Below the pieces are notes generated by a model. That model worked only from the letters and a program-made list of their open reading frames with translations. It was not told the DNA's origin and did no database searches. The position numbers were made by a program, and so were the translations under genes. Shown here in pieces: positions 38,589 to 45,716 of a DNA stretch of 64,000 nt (position 1 is the stretch's first letter; each line of letters begins with the position of its first letter). The stretch comes from Roseiarcus sp963721905 (lineage in GTDB: Bacteria > Pseudomonadota > Alphaproteobacteria > Rhizobiales > Beijerinckiaceae): NCBI GenBank assembly GCA_963721905.1, contig CAVRMF010000029.1:186001-250000 (forward strand), read 5' to 3'.

Positions 38589-38957
38589 CTACCGATCGCT
38601 GGCGGGGGAGGCGAGGAACGCCAGCGCTCCCTTGCATTGGTCGCTGACCTCGCCGAGATGCGGCTTCATGCAGTGGGCGATGCCGCCGTATTTGGCGTGG
38701 GGGCAGAACTGCTCGATATCCGCATGGCATTCCTTGGCGGCCCATGCAGCCTTCGCCAGCCTATCCGAGCAGCCGACCGAGAGTTCGCTGATGTGCGCCT
38801 GTATGCACGCATGAATGCGTCCCTCGCCGGGCGTTATGCCCGCGCACAGGGACTTGAGATCGACTGCACATAATCGCTCCGCCGCTTGAATTGATGCTGT
38901 CGGTGCCGTGAGAAGCATTGCGGCGCCGAGCGCAACCGCATAAAACGCCGTCTTCAT
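38589..38957 (-). CDS. Exported cysteine-rich repeat protein
   Basis: The 122-residue precursor has a Sec signal peptide (MKTAFYAVALGAAMLLTAPTASIQA, about 25 residues). The mature part contains two cysteine-rich repeats of the GLG1/Cys_rich_FGFR type: CAVDLKSLCAGITPGEGRIHAC followed by C, then CHADIEQFCPHAKYGGIAHC followed by C. The eight cysteines probably form disulfides in the periplasm. The ATG at 38957 has an AAGGGAG ribosome site. The function is unknown. Confidence 0.8.
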   Translation of the reverse strand: MKTAFYAVALGAAMLLTAPTASIQAAERLCAVDLKSLCAGITPGEGRIHACIQAHISELSVGCSDRLAKAAWAAKECHADIEQFCPHAKYGGIAHCMKPHLGEVSDQCKGALAFLASPASDR

Positions 38958-38994
38958 GATCGCATCTCCCTTCAGTTTGATGACAAACACGCTC

Positions 38995-39429
38995 CTACCT
39001 TAAGATATCCCAATTATCTTCGTATTTTTCGACCGACTTAATGTCGATAAGGCCAAATGCCTTCCAAGTCGGCGGCTGCCGAATCTGAGACACGAGGTCG
39101 CCGTTTTTGACCACGAAGAAACGAGCAGGCCTCATACGTTCGGCTCCCAGAAGGACGTACACAGCCACTTGATCCGCACGCTTCGCAAAGCTCGCGCGGC
39201 GGACGTACCACGGCGTCGAATACACGGTCCTGACTTGAACGGCCTTCGGTAGCGAGTTGCCCGCCCGAACGAGCACGACATGTTCCTCGTGATTCGAAAG
39301 CTGAGCATCGAATCCGCGTCTCAACAGCTCGCCCATCACAAGATGTTCGCCCACTGGACCGCGGGACTTTCGCTTCCTCCTGTTTTTTCCGCCCGCGGTC
39401 TCACCCATCGCGCAACCGGCTGGATGCAT
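38995..39429 (-). CDS. Small protein with PD-(D/E)XK-like fold, unknown function
   Basis: The 144-residue protein has a basic N-terminus (GGKNRRKRKSRG), then GPVGEHLVMGELLRRGFDAQL, HEEHVVLVRAG and KAVQVRTVY. This order resembles small PD-(D/E)XK nuclease-like proteins (E...D/E...VQVKT), but the acid and lysine positions are not fully canonical (VQVRT). The C-terminus is acidic. An ATG 7 codons later is an alternative start. It sits 65 bases from the cysteine-rich gene with no clear partner. Confidence 0.6.
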   Translation of the reverse strand: MHPAGCAMGETAGGKNRRKRKSRGPVGEHLVMGELLRRGFDAQLSNHEEHVVLVRAGNSLPKAVQVRTVYSTPWYVRRASFAKRADQVAVYVLLGAERMRPARFFVVKNGDLVSQIRQPPTWKAFGLIDIKSVEKYEDNWDILR

Positions 39430-39486
39430 GCGGCGATTCGAAGTTCATCAAACCGCGCAGTCAGGCGGTTGAGAGCAGACGGACCG

Positions 39487-39789
39487 CTATTGCGGTGGAG
39501 GTGTTGCGGCGGGCGCCGTCGCTTCTGGTTTCTCGCCCGTTCGTCGCTCGTGGCGTCGCTCATGGCGGCCGTGGCGACGCTCATGGCGGCCGTGGCGCCT
39601 CGACTGGCGGCGGTTCATCCCGTGGGTCCCGGTGGCCTCAGCGGGCGCAGCGGCGGGCGCAGCCTCCTGTGCTTCAGCCTCCGGCGGCTCCAGCGCCGCC
39701 GATAGCGTGAAGCCTAATGCCGCCCCGAGCCAAAGCAAGGAAAGCGCCTTTCGCCGCGAGATCATTTGCGTTGTGATTTTTTCGTTCAT
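39487..39789 (-). CDS. Exported His/Arg-rich repeat protein with Tat-like signal
   Basis: The 100-residue precursor begins MNEKITTQMISRRKALSLLWLGAALGF. The SRRKALSLL stretch resembles a twin-arginine signal, and cleavage is likely after the AEA or AQA of EAEAQEA. The mature part is Ala/Pro-rich and has a repeated basic block built on HGRHERR (three copies, around residues 65-85). It could bind metal, polyphosphate or an acidic polymer, but no function is known. It follows another small exported protein gene by 14 bases and probably shares its promoter. Confidence 0.65.
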   Translation of the reverse strand: MNEKITTQMISRRKALSLLWLGAALGFTLSAALEPPEAEAQEAAPAAAPAEATGTHGMNRRQSRRHGRHERRHGRHERRHERRTGEKPEATAPAATPPPQ

Positions 39790-39803
39790 TTCCGGTCTCC
39801 CTG

Positions 39804-40046
39804 TCACTCACGATTGTCGAACTGGATTGGCGGTAGGTTGAACGCGGTCACCTCAACGTCCGAACGGAAACTCGCCGCAATCGGCTGTCGACCGGAGACG
39901 CAGTCGGACGTCGTCTTGAGTTTGGCGCGCCCCTCATCTCTGATCTCGCCGCCAGCACGTGATAAAGTGAAAAGTCCGAGGCTTGCGATTGTTGCGCCCG
40001 CCAATCCGACGACGAAAGCTCGGTTGAGTTGACCGAATATGACCAT
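39804..40046 (-). CDS. Small membrane-anchored or exported protein
   Basis: The 80-residue protein (MVIFGQLNRAFVVGLAGATIASLGLF) has one N-terminal hydrophobic segment, a possible signal anchor, then a polar part with one Cys (TTSDCVSGRQ) ending in LPPIQFDNRE. The ATG at 40046 was chosen because upstream codons lack a plausible N-terminus. It is the first gene of a two-gene unit, and palindromes lie 155-195 bases upstream. No homologue was recognised. Confidence 0.5.
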   Translation of the reverse strand: MVIFGQLNRAFVVGLAGATIASLGLFTLSRAGGEIRDEGRAKLKTTSDCVSGRQPIAASFRSDVEVTAFNLPPIQFDNRE

Positions 40047-40175
40047 CGGCGCGCCTCCCGATTCAATGCCGCGAACCGCGATCGAAGACCAGGCACAGAC
40101 TCGCTCGCTGTCTTCGCCTTCGCGTTCCACTTCCGATGTGGTGCGCGTGACGAGGATGGCCAAGCGCTAGCGACG

Positions 40176-40241
40176 CTACGTAAAGGGCAGCCCCATGTAA
40201 CCTCGTAGAACTACGAGGCCACATCCTGAAAAATTACGAGG
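40176..40241. promoter_or_regulatory. Cluster of CTACG/TACGAGG palindromic sites
   Basis: CTACGTAA (40176-40183), the perfect dyad CCTCGTAGAACTACGAGG (40201-40218) and a half site TTACGAGG (40234-40241) lie upstream of the two small exported genes and next to the response-regulator gene. They look like tandem operators for a NarL/FixJ-type regulator, possibly the neighbouring one. The dyad could also act as a weak terminator for the two-component operon, but no T-run follows. Confidence 0.55.
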
Positions 40242-40287
40242 TTGCTCGCATGTGGGGAAATCAACGCGCGCCGCGACAATGGCCATA

Positions 40288-40929
40288 TCAGATCGTCGCG
40301 ATCCCATGCTTGATCGCGAAGTGAATCAGTTCAGCGCTACTGCGAAGTCCGTTCATCTCCATCATTTGGTACTTGTGGAATTCGACTGTTCGCGCGGAAA
40401 TCGCAAGATCACTTGCAATCTCCTTCGCCGAACGCCCCTCTGCAAGCAATTGCAGAATCTCTCTCTGGCGTGGCGTGAGCGACTTCGCGCCTTCCTTCTC
40501 GCCTCGAGCGCCGCTCTCGGCTTGCTCTACCACCTGTTTCGTCAAGGAAGGGGTGATGAAAGTCTTCCCTTTCAAAGCTGCATGGATGGCCAGCACCAAT
40601 TCCTCTGGGGCCGAATGCTTGACCACGAAGCCGGAAGCGCCGGCGTCTAGCGCGCGGCGCGCGTACGCCGCGTTCTGATGCATCGTCAAGAAAACGACCT
40701 TGATGTTCGGGTGGGACTTCCTCAGCCGAGCCAACGCCTCGAACCCGTTGAGATTTGGCATAGCGACGTCGGCGATGATCACCTCGGGCCGCAGCCTTTC
40801 TGCGGCCTCAATCATTGCGCGCCCATCTTCAACAATCCCGACGAGCTCAAACTCATCAGGGAGAAGCGCTTTGAGACCTTCGGCCATCATGCGGTGGTCG
40901 TCGGCCAGCAACACCCGCGGACGATTCAC
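40288..40929 (-). CDS. NarL/FixJ-type response regulator
   Basis: The 213-residue regulator has a receiver domain with Asp9-Asp11 acidic pocket residues, phosphorylation site Asp54 (VIIADVAMPNLNGFEAL) and a conserved Thr in VVFLTMHQN. A LuxR-type helix-turn-helix follows (LTPRQREILQLLAEGRSAKEIASDL, about 150-175). It starts with GTG in a GTGA overlap with the upstream sensor kinase, so the two are co-translated partners. The nearby palindromes are candidate targets. Confidence 0.93.
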   Translation of the reverse strand: MNRPRVLLADDHRMMAEGLKALLPDEFELVGIVEDGRAMIEAAERLRPEVIIADVAMPNLNGFEALARLRKSHPNIKVVFLTMHQNAAYARRALDAGASGFVVKHSAPEELVLAIHAALKGKTFITPSLTKQVVEQAESGARGEKEGAKSLTPRQREILQLLAEGRSAKEIASDLAISARTVEFHKYQMMEMNGLRSSAELIHFAIKHGIATI

Positions 40930-43076
40930 GGCGCGCCTCCTTGCTTCAATGGCGCCCGAGCCACAATGGTCGTCCCAACGCCCTGCGCACTGTCGATGAG
41001 GAGTTCGCCGTCGACCAGGAAGAGGCGTTGTCTCATTCCAGCGACCCCGAGGCTTGGCCGACCGGGTTTTCGACTTGGATCGAAACCGCCGCCATTGTCC
41101 TGTACGGCAAGCTCAAGTCCGCCACCGACCGCGCGAAGCTCGACCTCGACCGAGCTGGCGCTTGAATGGCGCGCGACGTTGCGAAGCGCTTCCTGCGCGA
41201 CCCTGTAAAGACATAGGGACAGGGCCCCGGTCGGCTCGTCGACGTCGTCAGTAGCTCTGAAGCTCGTTGGAATTCCCTCTACGGCGCCGAACCGCGCGCA
41301 CTCCGCCTTCAGCGCCTCGATCAATCCGAGGTCCCGGAGGATAGCGGGATGCAGCGCGTAGGACAGCGCGTGCACGTCCTCACTGAGTTGGACCAGATCG
41401 TGACGTATCGAATGCATCGCCTGGCCAGCGATCGTATCGCCCAGTCCCTTCTCCTTTTGTCCGGCATCAATCGCAAGCAAAGCTAACCGCTGGGTGACGT
41501 CATCGTGCAGCACGCTCGCCAACCGCGCGCGTTCATCCTCGTGAGCGGTGATCAGGCGTCCGTTCAGGTCCCGAGCTTCGTCTTCAGCGCGCCGACGTTC
41601 GGTGATATCGATCGATATAGCACGCAATTGCCTGGGCTTGCCATTGTGATCGAATTCAATCCGCCCCCGAGCCGCGATCCAACGCACGGTCGAATCCGGC
41701 GAGATCACTCGATATTCCGTTTCATATCGCCCGTCGCCCTCGAGCGCCCCGCGGACCGCCTGCCGTAGCGACGCGCGGTCGTCGGGATGCACCACGTCGA
41801 TGAATTGATCAAAATGGACGGGATGCGCCGAGTGCCAGTTTCCGGAACTCCAGTCGCTCGCGCTCGCCCGGACCTCGTCCCGCGGAATGTCCCAAACCCA
41901 GAAGCGCAGCTTGGCCGCGATCGCGGCCAGGCTCATTTCCTCTTCGCTTGTCCGCAGCCGGTCATGCGCACGCCGCAGCCGCAGCCGGTTGAGCAGCAGA
42001 CCAACGATAAGGATCCCCTGAAGCCCGGAGAAGCCCGCGACCGCAAGGATATACCACCTGTATTGCTCCCACAGCGTCGGCTCGCGGAACCTGACAGTGC
42101 TGTCGGACGGCAGATTTGCCTCAGCGACTCCCCATCGCCGCAACTCCCGCCAGTCAAACTCAGGCTCTCCAAGTTTCTGTGGCGGGGTCTTGATGTCGCC
42201 GGGCGACGCTCCCCCAAGGATCCGCGCGGCGACCTCGGCGGTCTTCCGGCTCAGTGTGCGGACAGAGAGGAGAGGTCCCCCCACAATGCCGCCGCCGAGC
42301 TGATAGTCGTACTGTCCGAATATCGGCGCGTTGGCTATTGCGTGCAGCCGGGCGAGAACCTCCTCCTGTCTGTATGGGATGCCCTGCGCATCGATGACGA
42401 GATCGCCGAAATAAATCGCGGAGGCAGGCGGCAGGGCGGCGACGCGCTTCTGGATCTCGCCGAACGACAAGTCGTTCATGAAGACAGGCTTGACCCGACC
42501 CTCGAACGGATGGAACGCCTGAAGAAATTCGTTGACCCAGAATTTTTCGATCGGAGAATCGCCGATCACGACCGCGAGCGTCGTCGTGTTTGGCAGCGTT
42601 CGCAGGATGTTTTCAATGATCGCGTTGAGGTCAGTCGAAACCGTGACCATCGTGTCGTTGGCGGTGAGCGTCGCGTCTTTTATCGCTCTCGCGTCAAGGG
42701 CGGCAAAAATAACGGGCGTGGAAGGAAAGAGATCTCCTCTATGGCGCTGAATGAAGCGCGCCGCAGGACTTACCATTGTAACGATCAAATCGGGAGGATG
42801 GGTGGCGAAAAGGCCACGCAAATAGTCCGCGAACGCTTCGTCGCGCTCGCCGTCGCCGAAGCGCGCGATCTCAAGCACCACCTCGTAGGGGTCTAGCGGA
42901 TAGGGCGATTTCTCAGCCAAATCCGTACGCAGATAGTCTCCGAAGGCATCCTCGGCTTGAAAATTCCAGCCGAATGAGTGCAACAACAGCACTCGCTTCG
43001 GCTCCGCAGCCGCCGCGCTCCCTGCGGCGAAAGCCAGCAGAGTGACTGCCATCCACGTGCTGCGCGCCCATCCCAT
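40926..43076 (-). CDS. Sensor histidine kinase with ABC-substrate-binding-like and PAS domains
   Basis: This is a 716-residue hybrid-input membrane kinase. It has a signal peptide or anchor (MAVTLLAFAAGSAAAA), then a periplasmic domain of about 290 residues resembling ABC-type substrate-binding proteins (VLLLHSFGWNFQAEDAFGDYLR, PDLIVTMVSPAARFIQ, PIFGQYDYQLGGGIVGGPLLS). A membrane helix near 345-365 (WYILAVAGFSGLQGILIVGLLL) precedes a PAS domain, a HisKA_3 domain with the phospho-His in LASVLHDDVTQRL, and an HATPase domain (VQDNGGGFDP). The ATG at 43076 was preferred to a TTG 15 bases upstream. The ligand is unknown. Confidence 0.9.
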   Translation of the reverse strand: MGWARSTWMAVTLLAFAAGSAAAAEPKRVLLLHSFGWNFQAEDAFGDYLRTDLAEKSPYPLDPYEVVLEIARFGDGERDEAFADYLRGLFATHPPDLIVTMVSPAARFIQRHRGDLFPSTPVIFAALDARAIKDATLTANDTMVTVSTDLNAIIENILRTLPNTTTLAVVIGDSPIEKFWVNEFLQAFHPFEGRVKPVFMNDLSFGEIQKRVAALPPASAIYFGDLVIDAQGIPYRQEEVLARLHAIANAPIFGQYDYQLGGGIVGGPLLSVRTLSRKTAEVAARILGGASPGDIKTPPQKLGEPEFDWRELRRWGVAEANLPSDSTVRFREPTLWEQYRWYILAVAGFSGLQGILIVGLLLNRLRLRRAHDRLRTSEEEMSLAAIAAKLRFWVWDIPRDEVRASASDWSSGNWHSAHPVHFDQFIDVVHPDDRASLRQAVRGALEGDGRYETEYRVISPDSTVRWIAARGRIEFDHNGKPRQLRAISIDITERRRAEDEARDLNGRLITAHEDERARLASVLHDDVTQRLALLAIDAGQKEKGLGDTIAGQAMHSIRHDLVQLSEDVHALSYALHPAILRDLGLIEALKAECARFGAVEGIPTSFRATDDVDEPTGALSLCLYRVAQEALRNVARHSSASSVEVELRAVGGGLELAVQDNGGGFDPSRKPGRPSLGVAGMRQRLFLVDGELLIDSAQGVGTTIVARAPLKQGGAP

Positions 43077-43184
43077 GGGATACTCGGGCAATCAACAATA
43101 TTCGTCCGTAATCATCGGGACATGATCGCGCCACTAGCCGACGAGAGCGCACGCGGCTTGGCAGTTACCCGAACGCCGAACAGC

Positions 43185-44156
43185 CTAAATCACGAATTTT
43201 CTCGCAATCTTCTTAAGCCTGATTATTGGATCGTTTCGTTCAATATCGATAATGTTACTCCCAGGCATGGTAGAAATCAAGCTTGAGATGTATGAAAAGG
43301 TAGAACTACCAGCAAATACCAAATATTGACATTTTGCGAGTGTGTACATATCAATGAGCGCGTCGATTGCGTTTTGCAACCGATCCGGGCAATGCTCGCT
43401 CAGGTGCATCGTGGCGCCCTCATCGGGGAACCATTTCTCGTTGGTCACCACATTCTTATAGCGCTGAACCATGGCTTTTTGGACACCAATGTTGTCCGTT
43501 GCAAGGAGCAATTTGTAGTCTGGAACTGAATGTATGAGTTCATCAACGGCGTTATAGGTTGACCCAAGAGTTGTTTTCACATCCGTATAGCGCACGTGCA
43601 CTCCGATCATAGTCTCGTCACCAGCAAGTTTTTTCCACTGGCTTTCAACTTCTGCCCTAATGTCTTCGTTAAGGACAAAGACTTCGCGAAGCAGCCATCT
43701 CATAATATCTTCATCGGACATTTTCGCTAACCAGGAAAATGGACCACGAAAGTGACGCCTAAGCTTTGGTATCAACTGAGTGTGTGAAAACATGACCAAA
43801 GTCTGTTCATCATATTCCAATTTAGACAATTCGAAAGAAAACCGGCGATAGGCTCTCAAGCTTCGATGTGCAGCAGGATCAATTTCCTGGATGAACTCGG
43901 CAGCCTGTTGGTTCAATCGACCCTTCCACAGCGATGGCCTCACGGACTGGTATGCTGAGATCGGCAGTTGCGTTTCAGAGTTTGGCGCTCTAAATAACTT
44001 AGGAAAGACGTTTTGACCGTCGTCGGAATAGGTCGAGTTGCTCCAATCGATTACCAGATTTCGTTGGGAGAGCATCGCATACAAAATGCCCGTCATTGCC
44101 GACAACATTCGATTTCCCAGGCCGGCTTTGCCTTTGACAAGTACGTAGCCATTCAT
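43185..44156 (-). CDS. NodZ-like fucosyltransferase
   Basis: The 323-residue protein resembles alpha-fucosyltransferases of the NodZ/O-fucosyltransferase group, which use GDP-fucose. It starts with a beta strand and loop KGKAGLGNRMLSAM (residues 8-21), and the nucleotide-sugar-binding motif GVHVRYTDVKTT lies near 195. The C-terminal part shows YLVFAGSSTFSYISSL. Base composition is clearly more AT-rich than the flanking left-hand genes. It opens the polysaccharide locus and is followed on its 5' side by an IS66 remnant. Its acceptor is more likely surface polysaccharide than a Nod factor, since no nod genes are present. Confidence 0.75.
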   Translation of the reverse strand: MNGYVLVKGKAGLGNRMLSAMTGILYAMLSQRNLVIDWSNSTYSDDGQNVFPKLFRAPNSETQLPISAYQSVRPSLWKGRLNQQAAEFIQEIDPAAHRSLRAYRRFSFELSKLEYDEQTLVMFSHTQLIPKLRRHFRGPFSWLAKMSDEDIMRWLLREVFVLNEDIRAEVESQWKKLAGDETMIGVHVRYTDVKTTLGSTYNAVDELIHSVPDYKLLLATDNIGVQKAMVQRYKNVVTNEKWFPDEGATMHLSEHCPDRLQNAIDALIDMYTLAKCQYLVFAGSSTFSYISSLISTMPGSNIIDIERNDPIIRLKKIARKFVI

Positions 44157-44330
44157 TGGTATTTTAGCCCTCTGAGTGCGGACTTTCCGCTCGACCTGCA
44201 AATTGTTGAACGGAGAGTTTCTAACTTAAGAGAGAGGCTTTTGGCTAGAGTTCGCAGTTCCCCGCTGAAGAGCCGCAATTTTCGGCAAGGCAAAGCCTCG
44301 GCCGCACACTGACGAAAAGAACCTTCATAT

Positions 44331-44450
44331 GACTTCGCCGTCCCCTTCGCCAACAATGAGGCCGAGCGGGATCTGCGGATGCTGAAGGTCAAGATGAAAA
44401 TCTCCGGCGGCGTCCGAACAACGGCCGGCGCGCAGACCTTCGGCCGATCC
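44331..44450 (+). mobile_element. IS66-family transposase remnant
   Basis: About 40 codons in one plus-strand frame encode the end of an IS66 TnpC transposase: DFAVPFANNEAERDLRMLKV followed by KISGGVRTTAGAQTFGRS. The rest of the element is missing and no terminal repeats were found. It marks a past insertion at the left edge of the polysaccharide locus. Confidence 0.8.
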
Positions 44451-44596
44451 CCGGGTTCAAGCCGGGGATGGCCATAGCATCGACCCCCATAAGGTTGTCC
44501 TGCAACGCCGCCCGCCCTCCGGGCATTGCCGACGTCGATCACATTCATAAGAACCATGATAGGGTGACCAACCCGCCCATCCATGGAGAGTCAGCA

Positions 44597-45322
44597 ATGC
44601 GAGGTGCGATGGACGATTTGCAGCAGCTAATTGATACCCACGCCTCAAGCGCGACCTACGACCCTGTTCGGCTGCTCGAGGCTGGATGCGGTTCCAGGTC
44701 CAGACTTCGATTTGGTGAAAACGTGAGAGTTACTGGCATAGATATTTCAGCCGCGCAACTGGCACGAAATACAGGTCTGTGCGAGAGGATTCTCGGCGAT
44801 ATCCAAACTTATCAATTTCAGAAAAACTCGTTCGACATGATCATTTGTTGGGATGTTTTGGAACATCTCAAGGCTCCTGAATCGGCGCTCCAAAACTTCT
44901 TTCATGCGATCAAACCAGGGGGCTTAATTATTCTGCACTACCCGAATTTATATTCGCTGAAGGGCTTTGTTACGAAGTTTTCGCCACATATAATCCATGT
45001 CTGGTACTATCGATACCTTCAACATCAGCCTGATGCAGGACTTAACGATACTGCGCCGTTCGTCACGCACCTTCGCTCAGCTTCGACATATCCAGCAATC
45101 CGCAAACTGGCGAATTCGAACCGTGCCCGGGAGGTTTTTTTCGCGCTGCACGAAAGCCTTTCGATGCAATACGTGCGCAAGAACTTCCGATTATTCAATC
45201 TGGGCATGAAGGCCGTAAGTCTCATTTCGCGGACGCTGTCGTTCGCGACAGTTGATCTTATCGAAAGCGATTGTATCCAGGTGTTCGAAGCGGGGCCAAC
45301 CACCCCAGTGACGTCCGGATGA
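44597..45322 (+). CDS. Class I SAM-dependent methyltransferase
   Basis: The 241-residue protein has motif I LLEAGCGSRSRLRFGENV (near residue 24), then VTGIDISAAQL, and the methyltransferase-11 type block DMIICWDVLEHLKAPESAL with IKPGGLIILHYPN. The ATG at 44597 has GGAGAG 6 bases upstream; the longer frame would read through transposon debris. It lies between the NodZ-like and flippase genes and may methylate a sugar or lipid-linked intermediate, but the substrate is not known. Confidence 0.82.
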   Translation: MRGAMDDLQQLIDTHASSATYDPVRLLEAGCGSRSRLRFGENVRVTGIDISAAQLARNTGLCERILGDIQTYQFQKNSFDMIICWDVLEHLKAPESALQNFFHAIKPGGLIILHYPNLYSLKGFVTKFSPHIIHVWYYRYLQHQPDAGLNDTAPFVTHLRSASTYPAIRKLANSNRAREVFFALHESLSMQYVRKNFRLFNLGMKAVSLISRTLSFATVDLIESDCIQVFEAGPTTPVTSG

Positions 45323-45331
45323 GCGGAGGGC

Positions 45332-45363
45332 TGGCGTTATGCGGCCTCGGCATGCGCTCGAGG
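45332..45363 (+). repeat. Imperfect 32-base direct repeat, copy 1
   Basis: It begins TGGCGTTATGCGG and matches 45585-45616 at 27 of 32 positions, in the same orientation 253 bases apart. Both have GCATGCG in the second half. The origin is unknown. Confidence 0.7.
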
Positions 45364-45481
45364 ATCACTTTCATCCGTGTAACAGGGAGAAAAATGGAGA
45401 GGCGCCCGGTTCTGCCGAACCCAGTCGCAAAAACACCCTTATTATCAACCGCTTCCGGAAAAACCCTCACCGCCCCAGAGC

Positions 45482-45537
45482 AAAATAACAGGCAAAATAA
45501 CAGGAACACAATTCGCGCTTATGAGGGAAATAACAGG
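45482..45537 (+). repeat. Three copies of AAATAACAGG
   Basis: AAATAACAGG occurs at 45483-45492, 45495-45504 and 45528-45537, the first two nearly in tandem. The spacing is too irregular and the unit too short for CRISPR. It could be protein-binding or part of a dispersed intergenic repeat. Confidence 0.65.
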
Positions 45538-45584
45538 TGGGTGGAGCGAGCGAAAAGAGCCCGCGAAAATCGCCTGCGAGGTGT

Positions 45585-45616
45585 TGGCGTTATGCGGTCT
45601 GCGCATGCGTTCAAGG
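45585..45616 (+). repeat. Imperfect 32-base direct repeat, copy 2
   Basis: This is the second copy of the repeat at 45332-45363, with five substitutions. Together they flank the AAATAACAGG cluster. Confidence 0.7.
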
Positions 45617-45716
45617 GCGAGGCGCCGCCTGCGGCCCTCAAGGCCGCGCCGGCGCGCCTCGGACGGAAAGCCGCGGGAAACGCGAAAGCCATTCATGCGG
45701 GCTGGGAGCACCATCG

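Larger units (their letters stand above)
45323..45716. other. Non-coding segment with short repeats before the flippase
   Basis: No credible gene lies here. The stretch holds two copies of an imperfect 32-base repeat and three copies of AAATAACAGG, annotated separately. It looks like debris from a mobile or repetitive element, and the flippase ribosome site (GGGAG) is at its right end. Confidence 0.5.

Noticed and set aside
45482..45537. Possible CRISPR-like repeats (AAATAACAGG)
   Set aside because: The unit is only 10 bases with irregular spacing and no cas genes, so it is not CRISPR.
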